Shown: piece by piece, positions 8,865 to 18,233 of the stretch
Position numbering within the stretch: the stretch's first letter is position 1
Layout: each line of letters opens with the position of its first letter
Assembly: GCF_016902615.1 (NCBI RefSeq)
Contig: NZ_JACJMB010000006.1
Coordinates: 1 to 64,000, forward strand
Direction: 5' to 3'
DNA length: 64,000 nucleotides
DNA from: Collinsella tanakaei
GTDB lineage: Bacteria; Actinomycetota; Coriobacteriia; Coriobacteriales; Coriobacteriaceae
Translations under genes and position numbers: made by a program
Notes under the pieces: generated by a model
Seen by the model: only the letters and a program-made list of their open reading frames with translations
What the model was told of the DNA's origin: nothing
Databases searched by the model: none

Positions 8865-10004
8865 ATGGCCTCAGTATTCGGACATTCCCTGACGCTTTCG
8901 GTCTTCGGCCAGTCGCACTCCCCCGCCATCGGCTGCACCCTCGACGGCCTGCCGGCGGGTATCCCCCTCGACGTCGAGGAGCTGCAGCGGTTTTTGGCCC
9001 GCCGCGCCCCGGGACGCTCAGCTACCGCCACGACGCGCAAGGAGGCGGATCGCCCCGAGATCCTCTCGGGTATCACCGACGGGCACACGAACGGCGCACC
9101 GTTTTCGGCCATCATCCGCAACACCAACACGCGCTCCCAGGACTATGCCGAGCTCAGGCGCATCCCGCGCCCCGGACACGCCGACTATCCCGCGCGCGTG
9201 AAGTACGCGAACCAGCACGACGTGGCGGGCGGCGGCCACTTCTCGGGCCGCCTTACCGCCCCTGTCTGCATCGCCGGCGGCCTGTGCCTGCAGGCCCTCG
9301 AGCGCGCAGGCGTGCACGTCGTGGCGCATATCGCCCAACTCGGCGTCGACCGCATCGCCGACGAGGCGCTCGATTCGCTCCGCTATCGTCCCGAGCAGCG
9401 CGCGGCGATCCGCGCGAACGCGCTGCCGACGATATCGGATACCGCGGCCGAGCAGATGACCCAGGTGATCCTCGCGGCGAAGTCCGAGCTCGACAGCGTG
9501 GGCGGCATCATCGAATGCGCCGCATACGGCATGCCCACCGGCGTCGGCGACCCCATGTTCGACGGCATCGAGAACCGTATCGCGCAAGCCGCCTTCGGCA
9601 TTCCCGCCGTAAAGGGCGTCGAGTTCGGCGCGGGGTTCGGCGCGGCGGCGCTCACGGGCAGCGAGAACAACGACCCCTACCGCATGGAGGACGGCCGCAT
9701 CGCCCCGCAGACGAACAACGCCGGCGGCATCCTCGGCGGCATCACGACCGGTGCCCCCATCATCTGGCGCATGGCCGTCAAGCCGACCCCCTCCATCGGG
9801 CGCACGCAGATGAGCGTCGACATGGACGCCGGCGAGAACAGCGACCTCAAGGTGCGCGGTCGGCACGATCCCTGCATCGTTCCGCGCGCCGTGCCCGTCG
9901 CTGAGGCCGTATGCGCCCTCGCGCTCGTCGACGCCCTGCTCGACGACGGCTTCGCGCATCTTTTCGCCGACGCGCAAGCATCCCCATCGACCGATATCGA
10001 CTAA
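8865..10004 (+). CDS. aroC: Chorismate synthase
   Basis: Converts EPSP to chorismate; the family needs reduced FMN. The protein has 379 residues. The ATG at 8865 follows GAGGAG, which lies in the end of aroA, so translation is likely coupled. Motifs seen: GHSLTLSVFGQSHSPAIG at the start, GRSATATTRKEAD, RPGHADYPARVKY, GGGHFSGRLTA, NNAGGILGG and GRHDPCIVPRA. All are standard for the family. Confidence 0.96.
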   Translation: MASVFGHSLTLSVFGQSHSPAIGCTLDGLPAGIPLDVEELQRFLARRAPGRSATATTRKEADRPEILSGITDGHTNGAPFSAIIRNTNTRSQDYAELRRIPRPGHADYPARVKYANQHDVAGGGHFSGRLTAPVCIAGGLCLQALERAGVHVVAHIAQLGVDRIADEALDSLRYRPEQRAAIRANALPTISDTAAEQMTQVILAAKSELDSVGGIIECAAYGMPTGVGDPMFDGIENRIAQAAFGIPAVKGVEFGAGFGAAALTGSENNDPYRMEDGRIAPQTNNAGGILGGITTGAPIIWRMAVKPTPSIGRTQMSVDMDAGENSDLKVRGRHDPCIVPRAVPVAEAVCALALVDALLDDGFAHLFADAQASPSTDID

Positions 10005-10019
10005 ACCCAGAGGAGCACC

Positions 10020-11165
10020 ATGGACCTCGCGGACATCAGAACACGAATTGACGAGATCGACAACGGCATCCTGGCGCTGTTCGCCGAGCGCATGGAGCTT
10101 GCCGCCGACGTCGCCGCCTCGAAGCGCGCGACCGGCAAGGCCGTCTTCGACCCGGCGCGCGAGCGCGACAAGCTCTACCGCCTCGTCACGGCGGCGCCTG
10201 ACGCCATCAAGCCTGAGGTCGCGAGCCTGTTCTCCCTCCTCATGAGCATGAACAAGGCAGCGCAGCTCAAGATTCTGAACGCGGACCGGACGGACAGCGC
10301 CGCTGCGCAGGCGAAAGCGGCCCTTCTGGCCCAGGACACGCCCTTCCCCATGACGGCGACGGTCGCCTGCCAGGGCGTCGAGGGCGCCTACAGCCAGATC
10401 GCCGCCTGCCGCCTGTTCTCCACGCCGAAGATCACGTTCCACCCCACGTTCGAGGGCGTGTTCCGCGCGGTTCGCGACGGCGCATGCGAATACGGCGTGC
10501 TGCCGATCGAGAACTCGACCGCAGGCTCCGTGAACGCCGTGTACGACCTGCTCGCCGAGTACCGGTTCTCCATCGTCCGGTCGCTGAGGCTGAAGATCGA
10601 CCACCAGCTGCTCGCCAAGCCCGGCGTCGCGCTTGCGGATGTCCATGAGGTTTTCTCGCATGAGCAGGCCATCGCCCAGTGCTCTGAGCTCCTCGACCGC
10701 CTCGGCGTGCGCGTGCACGTGTGCGAGAACACCGCGCGCGCCGCCGAGCTCGTGGCCACGAGCGACCGCACCGACATCGCGGCGCTCTCCTCGCGAAGCT
10801 GCGCGGCCCTCTACGGTCTCGACGTGCTTGCGAAGGACGTCCAGGACGAGGGCAACAACTACACCCGCTTCGTGGTGATCTCCGCCACCCCGCAGGTGTT
10901 TCCCGGAGCGACCCGGACCTCGCTCATGGTCACGCTGCCGCATGCCCCCGGCGCCCTCTACCGGGTGCTCGAGCGGCTCTACGCCCTCGACATCAACCTC
11001 GTCAAGCTCGAAAGCCGCCCCATCCCCAACCGCGACTTCGAGTTCCTGTTCTACTTCGACCTCGACTGCCCGTATGGCAGCCCCGCGCTCGACACGCTGC
11101 TCGATGCGCTCGATGACGTCTGCGAGCGCTACACCTACATCGGCTCGTATACGGAGGTGGTCTAG
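10020..11165 (+). CDS. pheA: Bifunctional chorismate mutase / prephenate dehydratase (P-protein)
   Basis: Rearranges chorismate to prephenate and dehydrates it to phenylpyruvate. The protein has 381 residues. The N-terminal helical AroQ-type chorismate mutase spans about 1-85 (IDEIDNGILALFAERM). The dehydratase domain spans about 110-285, with GVEGAYSQIAA, LPIENSTAGSV and NYTRFVVI. A C-terminal ACT domain spans about 295-378, containing ALYRVLERL and ESRPIPN, the phenylalanine-binding ESRP site of the family. Feedback inhibition by Phe is therefore expected. The ribosome site AGAGGAG precedes the ATG. The mutase here also supplies prephenate for tyrA. Confidence 0.95.
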   Translation: MDLADIRTRIDEIDNGILALFAERMELAADVAASKRATGKAVFDPARERDKLYRLVTAAPDAIKPEVASLFSLLMSMNKAAQLKILNADRTDSAAAQAKAALLAQDTPFPMTATVACQGVEGAYSQIAACRLFSTPKITFHPTFEGVFRAVRDGACEYGVLPIENSTAGSVNAVYDLLAEYRFSIVRSLRLKIDHQLLAKPGVALADVHEVFSHEQAIAQCSELLDRLGVRVHVCENTARAAELVATSDRTDIAALSSRSCAALYGLDVLAKDVQDEGNNYTRFVVISATPQVFPGATRTSLMVTLPHAPGALYRVLERLYALDINLVKLESRPIPNRDFEFLFYFDLDCPYGSPALDTLLDALDDVCERYTYIGSYTEVV

Positions 11166-12425
11166 ATGGCACCGTCCGCACCCTACGGCGTGCTCGGGCG
11201 CACGCTCGGCCACAGCTACACGCCGATCATCTACCGCGAGCTTGCGGGCCTTGACTATGTGCGCTTCGAGCGCGAGCCCGATCAGCTCGAGGCGTTTCTT
11301 GCCGGCGACGAGTGGGCGGGCGTGAACGTCACGATCCCCTATAAGCGCGCAGTCATCCCCTACCTTTCGGAGCTGAGCGACATCGCCCGCAGGCTCGGCA
11401 ACGTGAACACCATCACCCGCCTGCCCGACGGCGGGCTGCGCGGCGACAACACGGATTATTTCGGCTTCCAGATGCTCGTTGAATCGCTCGGCATCGAGCT
11501 TTCCGGCGCCCGGGCGCTCGTCCTCGGCGGCTCGGGCGGAGCCGGCACGACGGCGCGATGCGTGCTGGAGGACCTGGGCGCCGAGGCGATCTCGGTCGGG
11601 CGCACGGGGGCGGTGACCTATGACGATCTTGACGGCTACCGCGACGTCGACCTCATCGTCAACTGCACGCCCGTCGGCATGTATCCGGCCTGCCCCGCCT
11701 CGCCCATCGCCCTCGAGGGCTTCACCGAGCTCTCCGCCGTCATCGACATCGTGTACAACCCTGCGCGCACGGGCATCATGATGCAGGCGGAACGGCTCGG
11801 CATCCCCAGCGCCGGCGGCCTCATGATGCTCGTTGCGCAGGCGGCGGCCGCCGTCGAGCGCTACATCGGCACGCCACCCGATCGCGCGCAGGTGCGCGAG
11901 CTCACCTGCGCCCTGTCCGCCACCGAGCAAAACATCGCCTTCATCGGCATGCCGGGTAGCGGCAAGACGCGCGTGGGCCAGCAGGTGGCCGCCCTGCTCG
12001 GGCGCACCCACGTGGACGCGGACGCTGCCTTCGAAAAGCGCTGTGGCATGCCCGCGGGCGCCTACATCACCGCATATGGGGAGGAGGCGTTCCGTCGCGA
12101 GGAGACCGCCTGCCTGGAGGAGCTTGGACGCAGATCCGGCATCGTCATCTCCTGCGGCGGCGGCGTCGTGACGCGCCCGGAGAACTACGCGCTGCTGCAT
12201 CAGAACAGCATGATCGTGATGCTGAACCGGCCGCTGAACGAGCTCTCCTCGAAGGGGCGCCCTATCAGCGCCCGCGACGGCGTGGAGAAGCTCGCGGCGG
12301 AGCGCATGGACCTCTACCGCGCTTGGGCGGACCTCATCGTCGATTCGCGCGACTGCGCCCCGGCGACCGCACGCGCCGTCTTAGAGTTCCTGCCGCGCAT
12401 GCTGGACGACACCCGCGAGAACTAG
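11166..12425 (+). CDS. aroE/aroK: Shikimate dehydrogenase - shikimate kinase fusion
   Basis: One 419-residue chain carries two consecutive pathway steps. Residues 1-250 are AroE: GHSYTP at the shikimate site, NVTIPYK with catalytic Lys60, GDNTD with Asp97, the NADP loop GGSGGAG at 121-127, and NCTPVGM. Residues 255-419 are a shikimate kinase: P-loop GMPGSGKT (261-268), DADAAFEKRCGM (metal and shikimate Asp), EEAFRREE, and CGGGVV. The start codon directly abuts the pheA stop. A complete separate shikimate kinase is encoded at 22643-23176, so kinase activity is duplicated. Both halves look intact. Confidence 0.93.
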   Translation: MAPSAPYGVLGRTLGHSYTPIIYRELAGLDYVRFEREPDQLEAFLAGDEWAGVNVTIPYKRAVIPYLSELSDIARRLGNVNTITRLPDGGLRGDNTDYFGFQMLVESLGIELSGARALVLGGSGGAGTTARCVLEDLGAEAISVGRTGAVTYDDLDGYRDVDLIVNCTPVGMYPACPASPIALEGFTELSAVIDIVYNPARTGIMMQAERLGIPSAGGLMMLVAQAAAAVERYIGTPPDRAQVRELTCALSATEQNIAFIGMPGSGKTRVGQQVAALLGRTHVDADAAFEKRCGMPAGAYITAYGEEAFRREETACLEELGRRSGIVISCGGGVVTRPENYALLHQNSMIVMLNRPLNELSSKGRPISARDGVEKLAAERMDLYRAWADLIVDSRDCAPATARAVLEFLPRMLDDTREN

Positions 12426-12434
12426 GAGGACGAC

Positions 12435-12881
12435 ATGAGAGCGCTCGTGCTCAACGGACCGAATCTCAATCTGCTCGGGCTGCGGGAGCCTGACATCTAC
12501 GGACGCGAGACCTACGATGACCTCGTCGCGCTCTGTCAGCGCGCCGGGGCAGCGGCCGGCTTCGAACTCGTGGACGTAAGGCAGTCGAACCATGAGGGCG
12601 ACCTCATCGATTGGATCCAAGAGGCGTACGGGACCTTTGACGGCATCGTCATCAACCCTGCCGCCTACACGCACACGAGCGTCGGGCTGCTCGACGCTTG
12701 CAAGGCGGTGAGCCTGCCGGTCGTCGAGGTCCACATCTCGGCGGTGGAGGAGCGCGAGGACTTCCGCCAGGTATCCTACGTTCGTGCCGCCTGTTTCGCC
12801 ACGATCACCGGCGAAGGTCTCGCCGGCTATGCGCACGCCCTGGAGCTTTTAGCGGACCGCTTGCAGCGCCGCGGCGCATAA
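12435..12881 (+). CDS. aroQ: 3-dehydroquinate dehydratase, type II
   Basis: Reversibly dehydrates 3-dehydroquinate to 3-dehydroshikimate. The protein has 148 residues. Motifs are NGPNLNLLGLREPDIYG with the active-site Tyr, RQSNHEGDLID, INPAAYTHTSV, and EVHISAVEEREDFR followed by a small C-terminal helix. AGGAGG lies five bases before the ATG. It is the last gene of the operon; after it the eight genes cover all seven shikimate steps plus both arms to Phe and Tyr. The usual order puts dehydratase near the second locus (aroK-aroB-like-pepP-efp), where it is missing. Confidence 0.95.
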   Translation: MRALVLNGPNLNLLGLREPDIYGRETYDDLVALCQRAGAAAGFELVDVRQSNHEGDLIDWIQEAYGTFDGIVINPAAYTHTSVGLLDACKAVSLPVVEVHISAVEEREDFRQVSYVRAACFATITGEGLAGYAHALELLADRLQRRGA

Positions 12882-12978
12882 GGCAAACGTTCGCATCCGC
12901 GGCCCCGCATCACCTGGCTGCGCCGAGGTTATAGTATTTCATACAGGACGGGTATTCGACACACAGGGGGCGCGAAGC

Positions 12979-14904
12979 GTGCGGGACGGCATCGGGATCT
13001 GGGCGCGCAGGCGGATCGTTGCGGCTCGTCATGGCATCTCCCAGCTACCCGATGCGATCACGTCAGGTGCCCTCTACACCCTGCTGTTCGCGACGATCAT
13101 CTGGCTGTTCGGCACCGCGCACATCATGATCATCTCGCCCATCGTGGTGATCTTTCGCGGCCGGCGCCGCAAGATGTTCCCGTTATCGCTCATCCCCCGC
13201 GTCATCGTCACGCTGCTTATCCTGAACGTGCTCGCCCATCTCGCGACGCTCAATATCGTCTTCTGCTTCGCGCTCAACATCCTCGTCCCCTTCCTGCTCG
13301 TCATGGTGCAGGCAAGCCAGTTCGCGCCCAAGGCGTACTTCGGCTACGTCATGGCGTTCGTGTTTTTAGAGCTCCGCCCTCTCGCGCTCGACGACTTCCT
13401 TGTTCAGCTGGCCGTCACCGCCTATGCCGCCTGCATCCTCGGCGCGGTGCTGCTCGTCATGAGGTGGCAGCGCGTGCGCGAGGGCAGCACCGATTTCAAT
13501 CTTGCCGAAAGCTTGGAGCGCCTCGCGTCGCTGCTCGACCGGCTGGCGGACGGCGCGAAGGTCGTCGATGTGCACAGCGAGCTCACCGAGATCGAACGCG
13601 ACTACGACCGCCTGTGCATAAACGACCGCCGCCTCATCCGTACGCCCGATGCCACCTCGCTTCGCTACCATCTCGTCGCCACGCTCTTCCAGCGTGCCAT
13701 CTACCTCATCGATGACGCGTCGTGGCAGCGCGGTGTGGGCGAGGGGCTCTCCATTGAGGCCCTGCACGATGTCGCTTCGATGATCAGGCAGGTCAAGGCC
13801 GCCCGGACGCCCGAGGAGCGCGCCGTGGTGCACCGCTGCCTGCAGATGATGCTCGATATGGTGGAGCTGCCCGACGGGCGTATACGCGTCTTCTTCCGCA
13901 GCATCCTGCACATCCTCATGCTCATCGTCTCCGACCCCGTCATCCGACCCCGGGGCCTCAAACAGCGCATCAAACCGGCACGCGAGTCCGTCGAGCGCCT
14001 GCTGATGTCGCTCAATCCCGATACGTTCCAGTTCCGCTTCGCCACGCGTTTGGCGATCGTCATGACCCTCACCTGCTCATTCAGCCTGCTCACCGGCTTA
14101 AATCACGCCTACTGGCTGCCCTTGAACGCGTTTTTGCTGCTGATGCCGAGCTACGAGGAGAGCTCGCATCGCATGGTCACCCGACCCGTGGGCACGCTCA
14201 TCGGCTGCTTCGTGTCGTTTCTCGTCGTACAGGTGCTCAAAGACCCCATCGAGATCTACGTGTTCTGCATGGTCATCATCACGCTCCTCTACGCCTGCAC
14301 CCCGGGAAGCTGGGTCCAGGCGATCTTCGCGACATCGTTTGCGCTCACGATGTGCTCGCTCACGATGGCGGAGACGACCGCCATGGCGCTACGCGTGCTC
14401 TACGTCTGCCTTGCCGCTCTGATCGTGCTCGCGGTCAATCGTCTCGTGATGCCCTCGACCAAAGAACGAATCTATGCGGGCAACCGCAGGCAGTTGTTTG
14501 AAACCTGTCGATCATATTGGGGTATCGTCATCGACAGCATCGATGGCGATATCGAGCTCGGCCAGGCGGCCGACATGCTCTCGGATTTCCATCTGATCTA
14601 CGAGCAGGCCTACAGCTACGCGCAGGAAATCGACGACGAAGCCGAGCGCACGGCGGAATGCCGACACCTCGTGACGCTTTGGCATATGTTCTCCGAGGTG
14701 GAGCAGATCGAGTACCTCGTCCTTGCCGGTGAGGTCGATGGGCGAGACAGCGTCGTGCTGCGGCAGGTTGCCTCACGCTTGGGCGACAAGGTCGTACCGG
14801 CCCAACGTGGGTGCCTGGCCGTCGCGCTTGCCGCCGAGATCCGCTCCGATGAGATACGCTACGCCCTGGTGCACTATATCGAAAACGCCCTCGCGCTCAC
14901 TTGA
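12979..14904 (+). CDS. FUSC-family (aromatic acid exporter-like) membrane protein
   Basis: A 641-residue protein with a repeated architecture: an N-terminal block of about five hydrophobic segments (about 30-160), a long cytoplasmic part, a second membrane block (about 355-495), and a second cytoplasmic tail. This double membrane-plus-cytosolic layout is that of the FUSC/YccS/AaeB family, some members of which export aromatic acids. The start is a GTG with CAGGGGG eight bases upstream. A gap of 97 bases with TATAGT separates it from aroQ, so it may have its own promoter or be read through from the aro operon. A role in exporting an aromatic compound is inferred only from position and family. 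Confidence 0.7.
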   Translation: MRDGIGIWARRRIVAARHGISQLPDAITSGALYTLLFATIIWLFGTAHIMIISPIVVIFRGRRRKMFPLSLIPRVIVTLLILNVLAHLATLNIVFCFALNILVPFLLVMVQASQFAPKAYFGYVMAFVFLELRPLALDDFLVQLAVTAYAACILGAVLLVMRWQRVREGSTDFNLAESLERLASLLDRLADGAKVVDVHSELTEIERDYDRLCINDRRLIRTPDATSLRYHLVATLFQRAIYLIDDASWQRGVGEGLSIEALHDVASMIRQVKAARTPEERAVVHRCLQMMLDMVELPDGRIRVFFRSILHILMLIVSDPVIRPRGLKQRIKPARESVERLLMSLNPDTFQFRFATRLAIVMTLTCSFSLLTGLNHAYWLPLNAFLLLMPSYEESSHRMVTRPVGTLIGCFVSFLVVQVLKDPIEIYVFCMVIITLLYACTPGSWVQAIFATSFALTMCSLTMAETTAMALRVLYVCLAALIVLAVNRLVMPSTKERIYAGNRRQLFETCRSYWGIVIDSIDGDIELGQAADMLSDFHLIYEQAYSYAQEIDDEAERTAECRHLVTLWHMFSEVEQIEYLVLAGEVDGRDSVVLRQVASRLGDKVVPAQRGCLAVALAAEIRSDEIRYALVHYIENALALT

Positions 14905-14919
14905 GGGAGCGCGAGGGCG
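14886..14919. terminator. Bidirectional terminator between the FUSC gene and recN
   Basis: A 13-base-pair GC stem (CGCCCTCGCGCTC at 14886-14898 and its complement at 14907-14919) has an 8-base loop that contains the stop codon of the plus-strand gene. It is flanked by GAAAAC on one side and GAAAACG on the other, giving TTTT after the hairpin when read on the minus strand. It serves convergent transcripts. Confidence 0.75.
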
Positions 14920-14948
14920 AAAACGGACGGTGGGCACGAAGGAGCGCG

Positions 14949-16580
14949 TTAGAGCGTTCCGGCCTCGGCCAGCATCTCGCGAGCATGGTCGAGCGACGCG
15001 CGGCTGGCGTCTCCCGAGAGCATGCGGGCGATCTCGCGAACACGATCCTCCCCCGCAACCGGCGTAAGCGTGGTCTCTGGCAGGTCGTCGTCTGACTTCG
15101 ACACGACGTAATGGCGCGCGCCCATGACGGCCACCTGCGCCAGGTGCGTGACGACGATGACCTGATGCGTGCGGGCGAGGTCGGCGAGCACCTGACCGAG
15201 GGAGCGGGCGGTGGAGCCGCCGACACCGGCATCGACCTCATCGAAGATGAGGGTGTCGACCCCGTCCGCCTCACCGAGCACCACCTTGCAGGCGAGCATG
15301 ACACGCGACAGCTCGCCTCCGGAGGCGATACGGCGCAACGGACGGGCCGTCATGCCGGCAGAGGCGCGGTAGAGCAGCTCGCAGGCGCAGCTGCCGGCCT
15401 CGGTCCACTGCGCGCGGGGCAGCTCGCGGCTCTCCCACACCAGCTCGGCGCGGCCCATCTCCAGGCGGGTCATCTGAGCTGCGACCTCGCGACAGAAGCG
15501 GGGCGCCGCGACATCGCGCGCACGGGCGAGCGCTCGGGCCGCATCGCTCAGCACCCGCTCCGCCTCGTCGCGCGCCTCTGTCGCTCGCCGGAGGCGATCT
15601 TCGGCATCATCCACGAGCGAAAGCAGCTCGTGAGCCTCATCGCGCCGAGCGAAGACGTCCTCCATGCGCGGGCCGAATTGACGCAGCAGACCCTTGAGGG
15701 CGGCGTAGCGCTCCTGCGCGCGGGCGAGCTCGCGCTCGTCGAAGTCGATGGAGGCGCGATACCGCCTGAGATCGGCCGCGACGTCCTCGATGGAGATGGC
15801 CGCCGAGGCGAGCGCGTCGGCGAAAGACGCCAGCTCGCTGTCGACGCGACCCATGCGGGAGAGCTCGGCGATGGCGCTGTTCAGCGCATCGAGCGCCCCG
15901 TCTTCGTCGGATAGCGACGCGTCCGCATCAAGCGCAGCGGCGATCAGGGACTCAGCGTGCTCAGCGCGCGGCAGCGTCTCCTCGAGCTCTTCGAGCTCAC
16001 CGGGCTTGGGGTCGACCTCAGAGATCGCCTCGTAGGCGAATCGGGCGTCCTCAAGGCGCGCTCCCTGCGTCCGGGAGGCCTTCTCCACCCGGTCGAGCTC
16101 GCGCTGCGCGGCGCGAGCATCGGCAAGCGCCTTTCGGTAGGCCTCATGGGCAGCCGTCACGCCCCCGCCCGCCCAGGCATCGACCATCTCGATATGCGAC
16201 GCGGGATCGAGCAGGCGCTGGTGCTCATGCTGGCCGCACAGGTCGATGTGGGCGCCCACGCGGCCGGCGAGCTCGCGAACGCTCGCGATGGCCCCGTCGA
16301 TCTTGACGCGGCTGCGGCCATCAGAGCCCACACGGCGCACGACGACGCAGCCGTCGGTGTCATGAGCCCCGAAAAACAGGCGACCGGTGACGACCGCGGC
16401 CTCCTCGCCCTCGCGCACCATCGCTGAATCGGCACGCTCGCCGCACAGAAGCTTCGTGGCGGACAGCAGCGCCGTCTTGCCGGCACCGGTCTCGCCGGTG
16501 AGGACCGTGAGGCCCGCACACGGCTCCAGTACCGCCTCTCGGATAAGGGCGAGGTTTTCGACGCGGATCTCATCAATCAT
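14949..16580 (-). CDS. recN: DNA repair protein RecN
   Basis: An SMC-like ATPase acting at double-strand breaks. The protein has 543 residues. The ATG at 16580 overlaps nadK by 8 bases and gives the typical N-terminus MIDEIRVENLALI. The Walker A GETGAGKT is near residue 30. A long coiled-coil middle (about 140-370) follows, then the signature ASGGELSRVMLA, the Walker B LIFDEVDAGVGG and HQVIVVTHLAQVA. It is the last gene of the asp23-nusB-xseB-tlyA-nadK-recN transcript, a position it also has in Bacillus. Confidence 0.94.
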   Translation of the reverse strand: MIDEIRVENLALIREAVLEPCAGLTVLTGETGAGKTALLSATKLLCGERADSAMVREGEEAAVVTGRLFFGAHDTDGCVVVRRVGSDGRSRVKIDGAIASVRELAGRVGAHIDLCGQHEHQRLLDPASHIEMVDAWAGGGVTAAHEAYRKALADARAAQRELDRVEKASRTQGARLEDARFAYEAISEVDPKPGELEELEETLPRAEHAESLIAAALDADASLSDEDGALDALNSAIAELSRMGRVDSELASFADALASAAISIEDVAADLRRYRASIDFDERELARAQERYAALKGLLRQFGPRMEDVFARRDEAHELLSLVDDAEDRLRRATEARDEAERVLSDAARALARARDVAAPRFCREVAAQMTRLEMGRAELVWESRELPRAQWTEAGSCACELLYRASAGMTARPLRRIASGGELSRVMLACKVVLGEADGVDTLIFDEVDAGVGGSTARSLGQVLADLARTHQVIVVTHLAQVAVMGARHYVVSKSDDDLPETTLTPVAGEDRVREIARMLSGDASRASLDHAREMLAEAGTL

Positions 16581-17433
16581 CGCGACGCACCCCGTAGAAG
16601 ACGCGGGAGACGGAGTTGTAGAAGCTCTCCGGGCCGTAATCGAGCAGAAGGATGTCGGCAGCGCCGCGCCTGACGGAGACGTGCTCGATCGTGCCGCGGC
16701 AGCTGACGAACTGCCCGTCGACCGAGACGGCCGGCGCACACGGGCGGTCGCCGGACATCGTCACCTCCACGACGTCGGAGGGCGAGGTCAAAAAGGCGCG
16801 CGCCTGGATGGTATGCGGGGCGATCGGGACACACACCATGCCGGTGTAGTCGGGGCTCACGATGGGACCGCCCGCCGACAGGGCATAGCCGGTCGAGCCC
16901 GTGGCGGTCGACACCACGACACCGTCTCCGCGCAGCCGATCGATATGATGACCCGACACGGAGATGTCGAACTCGACCATGTCGGACAGCGGGGCGCGCG
17001 TGAGCGCCATGTCGTTCAGGCCCGCAGCCTCGATAACCTCCTTGGTGTCGTCCTCGGCCACGGCCCGAATCGTGCAGGCGAGAGTGGCTCGGCGACTCAC
17101 GTGCATCTCGCCCGCGAGCGCGTCCGAGACGACCGCGAGGATATCGCGCTCCTGGGGACTCGCCGCGGTGAGGAAGCCCACATGGCCGTAGCTCAGGCCC
17201 AAGATGGGAATCTCACGGGCGCCGACGATACGCGCGGCGCGCAGCAGCGTCCCATCTCCCCCGAGCGAGATGACAAGGTCGCTGCCCGACGCGTCCGGCG
17301 CACCGGCGATAAGCGAACAGGGATCCTGCGCCCAATCGACCTCATACCCCTGGCGCGTAAGCCACAGCTCAAGCGTCAGCCCGCTCTGGACGGCCTCATC
17401 GCTGCGATAGTTCGGAACGAGATAGATCTTCAT
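16573..17433 (-). CDS. nadK: NAD kinase
   Basis: Phosphorylates NAD+ to NADP+. The protein has 286 residues. The catalytic GGDGTLLRAAR motif is near residues 58-68, followed by GLSYGHVGFLT, LNDMALTRAP and the glycine-rich DGVVVSTATGSTGYALSAGGPIV region. Its start overlaps the tlyA stop by 4 bases (ATGA) and its end overlaps recN by 8, so the three are translationally linked. Confidence 0.95.
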   Translation of the reverse strand: MKIYLVPNYRSDEAVQSGLTLELWLTRQGYEVDWAQDPCSLIAGAPDASGSDLVISLGGDGTLLRAARIVGAREIPILGLSYGHVGFLTAASPQERDILAVVSDALAGEMHVSRRATLACTIRAVAEDDTKEVIEAAGLNDMALTRAPLSDMVEFDISVSGHHIDRLRGDGVVVSTATGSTGYALSAGGPIVSPDYTGMVCVPIAPHTIQARAFLTSPSDVVEVTMSGDRPCAPAVSVDGQFVSCRGTIEHVSVRRGAADILLLDYGPESFYNSVSRVFYGVRRDD

Positions 17434-18233
17434 AGCGTCACCGTTTTCTCATGAAGCTCGGCGATATGGGATGCGAACGCGCGCTCGTCGCGCATATCGG
17501 GGGCACCGAGGCGCCCGAAAAGGAAGAACTCCCGGTTGCCCTTGGCGCCGGTGATCGGCGAGGCGCAGATATCGACCGGGTAGAGCCCCTGCGCGCAGAA
17601 CAGGTCGATGGCATCGCACAGGACGCGGGCGCGCACCTGCGCATCGCGCACGACGCCGCCTGCGCCAACCTCTTCCGGTGCAGCCTCGAACTGCGGCTTC
17701 ACCAGCGTGCAGAACATGCCCGCAGGAGCGAGAAGCGCGACGACGGCGTCGATGATGCGTGCGATGCTCGTGAAGGAGACGTCGCACACCGCCAAGTCGA
17801 AGGCGTGCGTATAGCCAAGGTCCGGAACGTCGACGATGTTGGTCCGCTCGAGGAGATCCACGCGGTCGTCGTTGCGCAGAGACCAGGCGAACTGCGCGCG
17901 GCCGACGTCCACCGCCACGACGCGCGCGGCCCCGCGCTGCAGCAGGCAGTCGGTGAAGCCTCCGGTCGAGCACCCGATATCGATGCAGGTGAGGCCGGCG
18001 GGGTCGATGGCGAACGCATCGAGGGCGCCGGCGAGCTTGAGGCCGCCGCGCCCCACATAGGGGATATGGCCCTTGATATGGATGGCTGCGCCCACGGGCA
18101 CGCGCGCGGCGCTCGAGCACAGACGCTCGCCTTCGCTCGACACCAGGCCCGCCATGCAAAGGCGCAGGGCCTCGTCACGGTCGGCGACAAGGCCCTGCGC
18201 TATCATCTCATCGTCAAGTCGGACACGCTTCAT
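17430..18233 (-). CDS. tlyA: TlyA-family rRNA 2'-O-methyltransferase
   Basis: The family methylates 16S/23S rRNA, which in mycobacteria gives sensitivity to capreomycin. The protein has 267 residues. An N-terminal S4 RNA-binding domain (about 1-60: RLDDEMIAQGL, DRDEALRLCMAGLV) is followed by YVGRGGLKLAGAL. The SAM-binding motif is CIDIGCSTGGFTDCLLQRGA. KPQFEA and GNREFFLFG complete the fold. The old name hemolysin A is misleading. It overlaps both xseB and nadK by 4 bases. Confidence 0.92.
   Translation of the reverse strand: MKRVRLDDEMIAQGLVADRDEALRLCMAGLVSSEGERLCSSAARVPVGAAIHIKGHIPYVGRGGLKLAGALDAFAIDPAGLTCIDIGCSTGGFTDCLLQRGAARVVAVDVGRAQFAWSLRNDDRVDLLERTNIVDVPDLGYTHAFDLAVCDVSFTSIARIIDAVVALLAPAGMFCTLVKPQFEAAPEEVGAGGVVRDAQVRARVLCDAIDLFCAQGLYPVDICASPITGAKGNREFFLFGRLGAPDMRDERAFASHIAELHEKTVTL

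Noticed and set aside
9018-12200. A very long minus-strand open frame (1060 codons) opposite aroC, pheA and the aroE/K fusion
   Set aside because: High-GC codon bias produces long antisense frames. The encoded sequence is Arg/Ala/Gly-rich without family motifs, and the plus strand holds well-supported genes.
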